The notes under the pieces were generated by a model. The model did no database searches and was not told where the DNA came from. It saw only the letters and a program-made list of their open reading frames with translations. A DNA stretch of 64,000 bases from Arctopsyche grandis (Eukaryota; Arthropoda; Insecta; Trichoptera; Hydropsychidae), in assembly GCF_051622035.1 (NCBI RefSeq), contig NC_135362.1, forward strand, positions 11,101,501 to 11,165,500, given 5' to 3'. Below, piece after piece: positions 36,851-48,010 of the stretch (position 1 is the first letter of the stretch; each line of letters begins with the position of its first letter). Both the position numbers and the translations under genes were made by a program.

Positions 36851-37215
36851 GTTAGAGTGGAGCAAGCAACAGCTGCATTCTTGAAATTGAACAATGTCCT
36901 AACCACACGTGATCTCAGTATAGCCCTCCGACTAAGACTTCTACGATGCTACGTTTTCAGCATCCTTCTGTATGGCACAGAAGCATGGACCCTGACAGAT
37001 GCCACGTGCAAAAAAATACTACAGGCCTTTGAGATGTGGACATACAGAAGGATACTGAGAATCTCATGGATGGCGCGTCGTACCGATGCCGAGGTGTTTG
37101 CCCTGGTGGGAAAGCATTTTGAAGTGCTCAAAAGTGTGAAAAGGCGTAAATTGAAGTACTTTGGTGATGCGGAACGAGAAATACGATCTCCTGCGTATTT
37201 GGCACGTGAAGAAGG
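36851..37215 (+). pseudogene. C-terminal fragment of an RTE-like LINE reverse transcriptase
   Basis: The frame encodes RVEQATAAFLKLNNVL, RDLSIALRLRLLRCYVFSIL, LYGTEAWTLTDATCKKILQA, FEMWTYRRILRISWMARRTD and KRRKLKYFGDAE. The run LRCYVFS-LLYG-EAWTLT followed by FEMW-YRRILRI-W is typical of the region just after the RT domain in RTE/BovB-type and related LINE ORFs (thumb and beyond). The palm motifs (YADD and so on) are absent, so this is a 5'-truncated piece. It ends with loss of similarity near 37215; the open frame continues by chance to 37267. Clade assignment is from memory of the motif, not a search. Confidence 0.65.
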
Positions 37216-37410
37216 TGTTATTATGAAAAGCATAATTTTCTCGCAATTCAAATATATGTACATTTAGGATAATTAGTTCGTGCATGATTTTCAAATGTAG
37301 CGGGATAGTTTTTTAATATGTTGTAAACGGGCACGAAATTTTGCAAATATCTGATACATAGCGATATACTTTGTTTAATAGCGTATTTCTGAATGTCAAT
37401 TTTTCATGCC

Positions 37411-37635
37411 GTTATATGAGCCATTAGATTTGCTGTTATATTTGAAAGTGGCAAAAGTCTTAACGTTTAACAATATTTAAAAACAGTGGTGGTTTATAAT
37501 ACGTGTATTCTACATTTCCGGGATTCTGGACATATTGAATTCAAAGAAGTGATAACAATTTATGAATTAAGCCAGACAGAAATAGTGTTTTTGCAACTGA
37601 AAATTGGACTTTTGCCACTTTCAAAGACATTTTAT
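37411..37635 (-). mobile_element. MITE copy 3 (same family as 3211-3470, inverted)
   Basis: One end carries GCTGTTATATTTGAAAGTGG then CAAAAGTC. The other end, read on the minus strand, gives CTTTGAAAGTGGCAAAAGTC then CAATTTTCAGTTGCAAAAAC. Minus-strand internal sequence TGATATTTCTGTCTGGC-like and TTGTTATCACTTCTTTGAAT tracks copies 1 and 2. The right border is blurred by an ATTTGAAAACATTACCTTTG stretch. Confidence 0.6.
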
Positions 37636-38464
37636 TTGAAAACATTACCTTTGAAAAACTTTTTGATGAAGTATTGTCTTATGAGCTTTGTATAGTAATT
37701 CGACGGTTCAAGAACTTTAAAGCGCAAATTTCGTGTATCGAGGCTATACTTTTTATAGCTGCTCGAAACCGTAATAAACTTCTAAATCCTTCCAGTACAT
37801 AAATGCATGTAGAATTACGCATTTCAACGCATGTGAATAGCGTGAGCATTTAGATTTAGCTCTCGTTGTGCGGTAGACCGCTCCAGTCAATACAATGGCC
37901 CTAATAAAAATAATTAATGTTGACTTTTCCCCGTTTTCGCAAGACCCGAACGTAAATTAACTCGAGCCACAAGATAGGGTCGAAAATAATTGATATTTAT
38001 TATACTCGCGTGATGGGACACCGGAGTCGAGGAAAAAAAATTTTTTTTGCTGAAAATTTTCATATTTTCCCTGGAGGCGTATTACGTATTGCGACGACGT
38101 GTTCCTGAAAAGCCTTAGCGACGACGTGTGAACGTCAATCAAGCTTTGTCGGATTTCCGGCTCGTCGTCACCCACCCAAAACCGAACTTCTGATTTTGTC
38201 ACGCAGGTTTCACTTAATTACTGCCGGTTTAACGCCTTCGTAGGTGTTAATTGCCGTGTTGATGATGATTGAAATCCGGCTTCCATTAAACGGATAGTGG
38301 TTACTTGACGTTTTGGACACTGAAATGTTTGTTAGTCGTGACACCCGTGGTCGAAATGTAAATACGGTATACTTATTAACCGTGGACACACGAACGTACA
38401 TATGTACCTAGATAGAATAGTACAGATTATTGAAATCTAGCAATAATTACATACTTTATCTATG

Positions 38465-39330
38465 TACGTAGTAGCAATAGTTTTGTGATCATGCAAAAAT
38501 TCGAACTCGAGATTTTGACTAATTCGAACTCAGAATCGATCATTGATCAAGTTTTCATGATCTAGAAAAAATGTGTGTGTGTTTTGGGGATTTTTGAACA
38601 CCGGTAGTCTTATCGAACTGAAACTTAGTATCGGTTACTGGAATTCTTATCGACCCGACGTAAATTTTTTTCAAATGTAATAAAAATGGATGCGGTGCAT
38701 CCGCTCTAAAATCGCCAGACAAATTGAACGACAGATTAACGGACGGCTGCTTTAAATGCAATTCTCGTCTTCTCGATTGATAGATTGCACATCAGATGAC
38801 GGGTAACCTTTCGATGTGCACAGATGCAATTATTAAAATTGAGTTGGATCTTCCAGGCGAGTTTAATAAGGCAAGATTCGATAAGTTCCGAATCTTGCCT
38901 TATTAAACTCGCCAGAAAGATCCAACTCAATTTTAATAATTAACATTTTAATAATTGCATCTGTGCACATCGAAAGGTTACTCGTCATCTGATGTGCAAT
39001 CTATCATTCGAGAAAACGAGAATTACGTTTAAAGCTGCCGTTCTGTTAATCTGTCATTCGTTTATCTGGCGATTTTAGAGCGGATGCACCAAACCCAATA
39101 AAAATTATAAATTTTATAATCTAATAATTTTATCTGATTCGGAAGTAGTACTGTTACTCTAGAGAATCGAGGTTTTTTATGTTTTTGTCAGAAACATTTT
39201 GGTTTATTGAACTGAAATTTCATATCTAGAAGTTTAAGCGTACTACGAAGATATGTATAAAATTTGATAAGCATCCCTCAACCGGAAGTGGCAGTTTACT
39301 CTTGTTCGATTTTTCTTCCACTATTTTTTT
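38465..39330 (+). repeat. Unclassified dispersed repeat, copy 1, interrupted by a foldback element
   Basis: Left part GATTTTGACTAATTCGAACT, TTTTCATGATCTAGAAAAAA, TTAGTATCGGTTACTGGAAT and right part GAACTGAAATTTCATATCTA, GAAGTTTAAGC, TCAACCGGAAGTGG, TTACTCTTGTTCGATTTTTC all match, in order, the reverse complement of 56901-57487. The foldback at 38688-39096 splits this copy. About 100 bp present in the other copy is missing around the break. Confidence 0.65.
38688..39096. mobile_element. 409-bp foldback element with ~180-190-bp inverted arms
   Basis: The arms run inward from GGTGCATCCGCTCTAAAATC on the left and its complement on the right, through CACATCAGATGACG, CTTTCGATGTGCACAGATGC and GAGTTGGATCTT, to AATAAGGCAAGATTCG. 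They meet around a spacer of only a few bases near 38885. The right arm has an extra AATTAACATTTTAAT duplication. Flanks AATAAAAAT at 38679-38687 and 39097-39105 look like a 9-bp target-site duplication. Long arms with a 9-bp duplication recall Mutator-like or Foldback elements, but there is no protein to confirm this. Confidence 0.75.
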
Positions 39331-41049
39331 CTACCCCTTAAACATGTGTGTTCTTCACGAAAAAATTCAAGTATAATTCTTGTATCAACGTGATGAAAAT
39401 AAAAAAAAAAATCACTTAATTGTACATACATACATATTATACATATACATGTACATGAATTTCAAAGTAGGTGTTTTAATTTTAAACTGTCACATAGAAC
39501 AAAGCGCCACAAAGGCGTCGATTAAACATCCACTTCCGGTCGTGCGATTTAAATGAAATTTAAACTCATTTCATTTAAATCATTTAAGTCTCATTTTTAG
39601 TATAATGACCATTTAAAATACGAAATTTCACAATATTTCAACGGCTACCTTTTGATTAATGACGACTAAGCCTCCAGACAATGTGTCGCAATTTATCAAT
39701 TCAATTTTCACAGTGCCGCTCATTTGTACGATACAATATAATGATAACAATACCTAATGATATATGAATGTCATCAATTTCTATAATTGTTACGACTATT
39801 AAACTATTCATATCTATCCCGCTACAGGTCTGTTAAAATTGTTTACATATGTAATAATTATTAAATTTTGTATAGCACAAAAATATCGTATTGATTAATG
39901 TTAGATAACGTCATAAAGCGTGCACTTGAATTTCTATTTAAAGTTTACCGTCTGGCACGCTTAAATTCTAGTTAAATTATGACCGTAAAGTACATAGATT
40001 CTGTTGGTACCACTCTCAAAGTTAAGTTTACAATACGTACATATGTACATAAATTACAAATAATTCAAGATCCGGATAAGTCATGTGCCAAAATGAAAAT
40101 TTTCATCTCTAACGACTTGACAAATTATTTCATATAGTAAATAGGAACTGATGGCACACTCGATATATATATTAGTTTGTTGTTTATTACTGTAAAGTTT
40201 GCTGTTGTATAATATAACATGATATTACCTTAATAACGAAGCACTAGAATTATATTTAACAAGAAGTAGTAATCTTGTGCTTGATAACGGACATCTCTGG
40301 TTTCTCACTAAGGAGAAGTTATCCCACTCCAAGGTGTTAACTTACTTTTAAAGCTCACTTTGATAGTCAAAAATAATTGGTCTTGTAGCGGCTCGGGTAA
40401 TTGTATTTTGACATATAAGTTTGAAAATGAAATAAAAATTTGAATTGTTAACAATCTTTATGTTTGTGAAACTTTGCGATGTTTATTGTAGATCGTTTTT
40501 ATTATACTATTTTTCTCATTATTCTGCAATTTATTATACATAATGGCTCTGTATAGCCTTTCAACCAAAGATCATTCACGTGTACGAATATACAAACCTT
40601 CATTTATCATTCAATATTTCTATAAATGTACGTACGTACATACATACATACATGTTTTATTAAACTCTTTCACTTCCAGGTATTGTTTTTTTTTTAATAT
40701 TAAAAAGGCACATAAAATTTTATGACTAGTGCGTATACGAAGAATAGAAATTGAATATTCAAATATTTTTAAAAATATATATTATATAAAATATGTATTA
40801 TATATTCCATTATTTTCGATTATTTATATGTAATTTCATATTATAAAAGCATGTTGCTACATGCTACGTAAATATAACATGCAAATATGAATTCATTATA
40901 ATATAATAATTCACGTTAAAAGTCGGTAAGCTTTACATATATGTATAAATTTTTTATACTTTTTCTTTTGATATATTGATGATATATTAAACCCAAGTAA
41001 AATACATATTTTCAATTTTATAAAAGTTTACATAAATTATTCATGAATG

Positions 41050-41165
<116 letters not shown>

Positions 41166-42491
41166 ATTAAATGATTCTTAGCATACATAGTTTCAGTTTA
41201 TAAGATTATCAAAAGAAATTCAAGAACACCTTCAGTGGCCTTATATATTTCTTTTGTTTGATTAAATTTTATTTCCCAACTGTAGCGCACTTAAATAAAT
41301 ATCATATAAATCAAAAGGTCACGATATTCTACCTTCATGCATACGTACATATGTACATAAAAAAAATCTCAACATGCCTTATTTGTAGATAAAACACATA
41401 ATTTTATGTTTTATTTAAACACATTAAAAATTCCAGTTATACTAGTTTTCATCAAAATATACTTAAATTACTGTAATGTATTAGTACTGACACTAGACAT
41501 TGCAACATTATGTATGTAGTATTTTATGTATAAGTATAATAAAAAAATAAGTTATTACATATACAATACTTAAGGGAGGGCCTGATATTAATTTAATGAG
41601 AGGGTGATACATGACTAATACTTTAAAAACTTTATATGTAATATGTAAAATATGAGTAAACATATTTTTAAGATTAGGGTATCAGAATTAAAATATTATT
41701 CTTATGCAATGTGCTTAGTAAAAAAAATACGAAAATTGTTTTTGGATATTTGAGAAAGCCGGTGTAAAATATTAGCTCTATGGGTCACTGTCAGAGGTGT
41801 CATTTCAACAGGACAAAATTTTTGACCAGTAAATAATGATTTTCTAACGATTTTACCTATTTCATTTAATCATTTTTTCTCGTAGGATAAACGAGTTTTA
41901 CAAATATCTTTCAAAGCAAGACAACCAACAAAACAAAATATAATATATTTGGGAGCTAATATTTTTTTCCTGGGAAAAATCGAATCGAAGAATTTCAGTA
42001 TTCTATTTTTGTCGGTTTAGTATATTAATTCAAAATCATAATAATACATTAAACAACGTAGATGCCCCCCCCCCCGCCCCCCCAAATGACGCCCTGGTCA
42101 CTGTTCAAAAAAAAATATCTTCAAAAGTAATACAGTTATTCACACCTTCCTCTTAGTTGTGATTGAAGTTGAAATCACCAGTTTTTCAATTCAATTCCAA
42201 ACGTCCTGGTCGACATTTTGACAATTATGGCAGCCCAACGCTAAGCGGACTCACAAAACATTTGGGGTCGCATGAAAAAAACCCTGAAATGCCTTGGAAA
42301 TTAGTAAGCTTACAAATTTCAAATGTCTTTTTTTCCATCAAAATTTTAATTTTGACTTTCGGCGCCAATTAGACGCCCTTTCCATCGTTCACCAAAGACA
42401 AGTGCCTCACCCTCGTACCGGCCCTGCAACTGAGTAATATCAAAAACTATAAAAGCTGTACGAGTTATTATATTCATCGCGGTAAATTTTT

Positions 42492-42527
42492 GTTATTCCA
42501 AATGACCAGGAGGTCATTTGGAATAAC
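42492..42527. repeat. Perfect 16-bp hairpin GTTATTCCAAATGACC
   Basis: GTTATTCCAAATGACC, spacer AGGA, GGTCATTTGGAATAAC: 16 of 16 paired. It lies just left of the GC-richer block 42600-43130. Function unknown. Confidence 0.85.
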
Positions 42528-42599
42528 CTCCAACTAGCCTGATATATTATACGTCTTTATTTTGAAAAATAAATTACACGAAGTGAAATAGCATACCGA

Positions 42600-43130
42600 A
42601 GCCTATAAGTACTCTATCAAAGTGTTTCACGCGATTCCCATAGGCACCACACTAGGGAATGGCGTGAGAGTGACACCAAACACGCAAACTTGCATTGACT
42701 TTATTTATACACATACGCTACTCCAACTCAAAAAAAGCAAGTAAAAAGAAGGACAATGAGATTACTGAAAGCACGCGTGCACGTGTCCCGATGTACAGCC
42801 TCGGGGGCGCGTGCTGAAGTTTTCAAACTCTAGATGTACCCTCAAACGTCGAGAGTACACTCTACAGCCGTCAAAGTTCAACTAAGATTGGGGTCGTCCC
42901 TCTCTCAAAACCCTCCCACTTCCGAACTTCGTATTGTTGGCCCTCGTTAGATTCGTATTCGACGTGCACTGACGTGATTCGATTCTCAAGTGTGGGTGAA
43001 GAAGCCCTTCGTGCGTTTCTGCTCACAGCCCTACGACTGCTACGATGATTCAATGCTCTTCGTGAATTAAATATTTCACTTCGGGTCGGTTCGATTGCTG
43101 TTTTACGTTTTTGATTTAGAGCTCCATCTA
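42600..43130 (-). other. GC-richer block, possible LTR-retroelement remnant
   Basis: Read on the minus strand, a frame open from about 43130 to a TGA at 42871 encodes arginine/serine-rich sequence (SSRRAVSRNARRASSPTLE, SNEGQQYEVRKWEGFERG). It is followed by TGTAGAGTGTACTCTCGACG, then a CG-rich stretch and TATAAATAAAG (near 42699-42709), an arrangement like the end of a coding region running into a 3' LTR or UTR. There are no duplicated ends, zinc knuckle or RT motifs, so this is a suggestion only. Confidence 0.3.
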
Positions 43131-43342
43131 TTCGTGAGGGTGCATATCAGATCGCCTTTGAAATCGTTGTAAATCCGATATTATATTCATCATGTCAATA
43201 ATACCTTTTTCCTTGAACACAACATGAAAGACGATTTTTAACAATAAAAATTTGTTGACCTATTCATATTCAGTATTATTGCTAATTTTATTGTTACGAT
43301 TAATATTTAAGACTTAATATTTATTAATTAAGATTAATATTT

Positions 43343-43640
43343 AGTAGTTAGCATATCTTACCATGAACAGTGTAGTTACGGGTTCGAGTCCCACTGGTTG
43401 CCGCTGGCCAGACCTTGGTTTGTGACTCCAGGGCGATCGTTTCCTATCAGAGTTTGCCAATTTTTCAATGAAATGTTTCCTGCAAAATTGATTTTCCCTC
43501 CCCTATTTCTCTCACAAATCTTGATTTATTCAGCATCTCAAGATTCACCGAGTTATATATGAAATGTTGCAAAAATTTCTCTCCATTGATATCTCTGTAG
43601 ATGATTATCGTATAAAAAAAATGGTATTGTATAAATGCTT
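43343..43640 (+). mobile_element. tRNA-derived SINE, family 1, copy D
   Basis: TAGTTAGCATATCTTACC, then ACGGGTTCGAGTCCCACTGG (B-box), CTGGCCAGACCTTGG, TTTGTGACTCCAGGGCGATC, GTTTCCTATCAGAGTTTGCC and a TTTCTCTCACAAAT/CAGCATCTCAAG body. It aligns closely with copy C, with the 5' end of the head lost. Confidence 0.7.
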
Positions 43641-45646
43641 ATTTATCGTATTATATACGATGTTAACAATGCACTTTGCAATGTTTGACGACAGATATAT
43701 AATGGTAGACATATAATATTTATGTATTAATATATAATTTGGTGTGTTTCTTCATCTGTATAGTAAACTCGTCGTATTGGAGTGATCTAAGACAAGTGTA
43801 CATGATTAATTGAATAAATAAAATAAAATAAATGTATAAAGCAGCAACTCTCACATAAAATTTGTTGATGAATCCATTGTAAAATCGTCTCAGGCAATTA
43901 AAAACTAATGATAAATTTTGTTTTATTCAAATTTAAATTCATCGTGTTTTAAAACAATATCAAAGGATGCAAATATTTGTGGAGCAAGCATGCGGTTGCT
44001 TTTGAGTCTGGGAATGCTTTTGATATCAATTGTAGATGAAATGTTTTTATAGATCTGCATTTTTTGAACGAGCAAACGGTTTTAACACAGTTTTTAAACG
44101 CGCTGTTGATCATTATCATATTGTATGTACATATGTATGTATATTCGAACTCTATTTTTTAATTTCATGAAAGTTGTGTACCTATGTATGTATATACGTA
44201 TGTATTCCAATTTGTGTGCGTCGTATTCGAAGCAAACATATTATATATTCCACAACCGGAATAAATTATATCCATCTTTCGTAATTGAAAGGAATCGCAG
44301 ATCTATAATTTAAATATAGCAGAGGGTGTAGACGCAAAGAGGGAATCGGTAACGAAGCGTGATTTGGGTCAGATAAAAATGTCTAGACGGATTAAATTAC
44401 GACACCATCCCAATTACCGATCTTTGAACGGAGATTGCGTTCGGAAAACTTCAACCTCGGTGAGGATATTTGAAGTGTCATATGACACAATCCCGAGATT
44501 TATTACGTATGTGGAGTAAGTATGTGAAAATTCCATGCAAAGTCTGTGGAAAAGCGTAAGGCTTTGTTGGCGTTAGAGAAGACCAACAAAAGCTCGCCTG
44601 TGAATCGAGGAAAATGCAGTGGAAAATTTACAGTATTCTTTGAATAATCCGACGTCTGTGCTTTGGATCAAGTGTAAATAATATTTTTTGACGTTCAGAA
44701 GCAATGATTTCCACCATTGTTATATTTATTTATAAATGTGTATATTATATTATCTGTCTGTTGCCTATACCTTCATTCACGTATGTTTCATACACGTAAA
44801 TACGTTCCTCAATTTACGCGGTTTTTATCTAACACGAATTTACAAAGTGGAAAATTGGATTAAATTCATTTCGAATGTCTTCTCGCATAGTTCATGTGAG
44901 GAATAAAGATTAGCTGATAATTAATTATGTTTTAAATAACTGAAAATTATGATTTGTAACGCTGAAATCCAACGAAAAACGCAATCATACACACAATACA
45001 AGTCACAATTTTAGATTATTGCAAAAGTGTAGTTTGAATGACTCTTGTTTACTTGTTTTTGATTTTTAAATGCTTTTTATTATTACGAAATTATGTTCAC
45101 AATACATCTTATATCTATTTTAATAGCTACTGATCTACTGATCATTTTCTATTTTACAATTTTAATTTAATTTGGTTAGTAATTACAGTATTATATTATT
45201 CTAATGTTAATCTAAAGCATAATAGGAAAAAGAGCTCAAAAACCTATTTACAATCCTTATAAATGTTCATAATACATCTAATACATAATATTAATTAAAG
45301 ACTATCTAAAGTCGATGACCTAAAGCAGATTGTGTTTAGGTAATCTGTGTTTATACCTGAAGGGTATAGACATTTTGTTGTAATCACCGAGACTCTTCAC
45401 AAGTGTGTTAGTATGGTTATTAGTGATTCTTTCATAGAATCTACTGGTTAGTTTGTTAGTAATGTCTGTAACAAACGGAATATTATATATAGCATGCAGT
45501 TTTTTCAGGTTAGTATATATGGGTGTATTATAAATTATTTTAAGGGATTTATTTTGTATTACTTGGAGCTTGGAAAGGTTAGTATTCGAGGCGTTATTCC
45601 ATACAGGTGAAGCATAGGTTAATAATGGTAATATGAGCGCGCGATA

Positions 45647-48010
45647 TTATTTTATTTTATTTAGCGTTGATAAAGAACTATGGCGATTAAATATTGGATA
45701 TATTGAGGATATACCCCGCATCGCCTTGCATTTCGCTGCCTCAATGTGAGGTGCCCATCTCATTCTTTTATCAAACGTTACTCCTAAATATTTTATTACT
45801 GACTGCCATTTCAGACTTTCTCCAGAGGGGATTTTCAGATCTGAACTTGGCTTATGTTTTCTAACACTAAAGAATATGGCGTCTGTTTTGGTTTGATTAA
45901 TTTGAATTTTCCACTTAGTGAAGTGTTCAGTCATTGTTTTAATTGCAAATTCAAGATTTTTAAGAATAGTGTCTGGTTTTTTGCTACTTGTGAAGCAAGC
46001 TGTATCATCTGCATATAGGGCTATGTGACAGTTTTTTGGAATAGGTATGTCATTTATATATATGGAGAACAAGAGTGGGCCAAGCAAGCTCCCCTGCGGA
46101 ACGCCAGCTGCGATTATTTTTGGAGACGATAATTCATTATTTACGCTAACCACTAGCTTTCTACGAGTTAAGTACGATTTGATGATGAGAATTAGATAGT
46201 TTGGTATTTTGTTAATAAGGAGCTTATGAATGAGTCCATCGTGCCAAACCGTGTCGAAGGCCTTTTCTATGTCGAGACATACCATTCCGGTACTTCTCTT
46301 CATATTAAAGTTCTTCGTCACGTGTTCAGTTAGTCTTGTTAGTTGTTGGGTCGTGGAATGTCCAGTGCGAAATCCAAATTGTTCATTTATTAATTTCTTA
46401 TTTACGACTTTAAGTAAACGTGTGTAGATTATTTTTTCCAGAATTTTTGAAAGCGTGCAAAGTAAGCTAATGGGTCGATAATTGGCCGGGTTTTTTGAGC
46501 TTTTATCGGGCTTAAGTATGGGAATTACGTTGGCTGTTTTCCAGTATTCTGGGAAATACCCGGTGAGTAAACATGCGTTGAATATTTTAGATAGTGAGAC
46601 TAAAGCTTTAAATGGAAGTTGTTTGATTATGATGTTATCTATTGAATCTCGCCCAGGTGCCTTTTTATTTTTTAAATTACGTATTATATTTTGGATTTCA
46701 CACGGATGCACCAATTTTATATTTTTAGTACTGTTAGTGGGAGTTTTTGTGATGATTTTAATGGACCGGTTGACTTTATTATGCGTTGGTATGTGATTGT
46801 AATGTTGTGTGAGTGTGTGATGTTTTTGGAAGGATTTTGATAATAGTTCTGCTTTGTCGCAATCACGCGTCACTGAGATTCCTGCATCATCTAATGGAGG
46901 AATCGAGTTTTTTGTCCTGCGAATCGCTTTAGCTAATTTCCATAGAGAGCCATCAACTGAGCTCAATTTTTCTAATTTTTTAGACCAAGCTTCATTTTTG
47001 ATTTCTTTGATTCTAATTTTAATTTGATATGTGAGCTTATTAATTAATGTTTTCAATGCTGGATTTTTTGATGTTTGCCAAATTTTACGGAGTTTATTTT
47101 TACTTTTAATTAGATTTGCAACAAAGTCAGTTATCTCTAATTTGTGTTCAATGTATTGTGTCTTAGGTATGTGAAGGTGTTTGGATCGAGTTATTGATTC
47201 CGTTAGGTGTATTATGGAGCTGTCGATTTCGGTTTTGTTTGTGAGTGTGGTTGAAGTTAGAATGGTTTGGTCATTTATGTATGACTTGAACTCTCGCCAG
47301 TTAGCTCTCCCGTAATCCCAACTATGCTTGATGATTTCCTCGGGTTTCCCGTCGATTGAGAAGATTATCGGGAGATGATCAGACGACAGGGTTTGAAGGG
47401 CATTTGGTGTCGATATTTTTAGGCAGTTCTTGACGAGGACAAGATCTAGTGTGGATGGTTGTGAGTTATTTGTGGGATAGTGTGTGTATGTATCCGGATG
47501 AAGTAAGATTGTATCTGTTAGTTGAATGTATTTATAAAGAGTTGTGCCTTGTAGGTCAGTGTTTACGCAACTCCATAACGGATGTTTGGCATTAAAGTCA
47601 CCAGCTACCACTACCGAACTACCAATGTTAAATATTTTGTTAAGATCGGATGCCAATAATCGTTTTTGGGGAGGATTGTAAGCGGATGCTACTATGTGAT
47701 GGGTGTTGTTAATTGTTAGTTCGATGGCGGTTAGTTCTAAATTTTTTAGTGGCGGGGTTATTACGCGACAATGTTTAATTGACGATTTTATAAAAATGGC
47801 AACTCCCCCTCCATGCTGTTCTCGGTCTTCGCGATAGCAGTTAAAGTTAGGTAGGTTAATACGGATATGAGGTTTTAAGAAGGTCTCGGAGATTAAAACT
47901 ATGTCAACACAGTACTCACCGATCGCCGACTCTAGTTCGTCAATCTTATTCTTAAGTCCACGAGCATTCCAAGCTAGAATGTTCAGGCGCCTCCCGTTAA
48001 TCAAAGACAT
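45647..48010 (-). CDS. LINE ORF2: AP endonuclease-reverse transcriptase, prematurely stopped
   Basis: The ATG at 48010 overlaps the ORF1 stop by 14 nt. The reading frame also extends five codons upstream to a TTG, but the ATG fits better. Endonuclease (about 9-218): LAWNARGL (Asn 15), SETFL (Glu 42), GDFNAKHPLW (137-146), SSDHLPI (209-215). Reverse transcriptase: KAPGRDS (about 450), LDIEKAFDTVWH (579-590), GVPQGSLLGP (636-645) and the catalytic YADD (666-669). All main catalytic residues are present. A TAA at 45647-45649 ends the frame at 787 codons; 108 further in-frame codons, free of stops, run to a TAG at 45320-45322. The enzyme nicks target DNA and copies the LINE RNA there. Loss of the C-terminal tail probably inactivates this copy. 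Confidence 0.9.
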   Translation of the reverse strand: MSLINGRRLNILAWNARGLKNKIDELESAIGEYCVDIVLISETFLKPHIRINLPNFNCYREDREQHGGGVAIFIKSSIKHCRVITPPLKNLELTAIELTINNTHHIVASAYNPPQKRLLASDLNKIFNIGSSVVVAGDFNAKHPLWSCVNTDLQGTTLYKYIQLTDTILLHPDTYTHYPTNNSQPSTLDLVLVKNCLKISTPNALQTLSSDHLPIIFSIDGKPEEIIKHSWDYGRANWREFKSYINDQTILTSTTLTNKTEIDSSIIHLTESITRSKHLHIPKTQYIEHKLEITDFVANLIKSKNKLRKIWQTSKNPALKTLINKLTYQIKIRIKEIKNEAWSKKLEKLSSVDGSLWKLAKAIRRTKNSIPPLDDAGISVTRDCDKAELLSKSFQKHHTLTQHYNHIPTHNKVNRSIKIITKTPTNSTKNIKLVHPCEIQNIIRNLKNKKAPGRDSIDNIIIKQLPFKALVSLSKIFNACLLTGYFPEYWKTANVIPILKPDKSSKNPANYRPISLLCTLSKILEKIIYTRLLKVVNKKLINEQFGFRTGHSTTQQLTRLTEHVTKNFNMKRSTGMVCLDIEKAFDTVWHDGLIHKLLINKIPNYLILIIKSYLTRRKLVVSVNNELSSPKIIAAGVPQGSLLGPLLFSIYINDIPIPKNCHIALYADDTACFTSSKKPDTILKNLEFAIKTMTEHFTKWKIQINQTKTDAIFFSVRKHKPSSDLKIPSGESLKWQSVIKYLGVTFDKRMRWAPHIEAAKCKAMRGISSIYPIFNRHSSLSTLNKIK

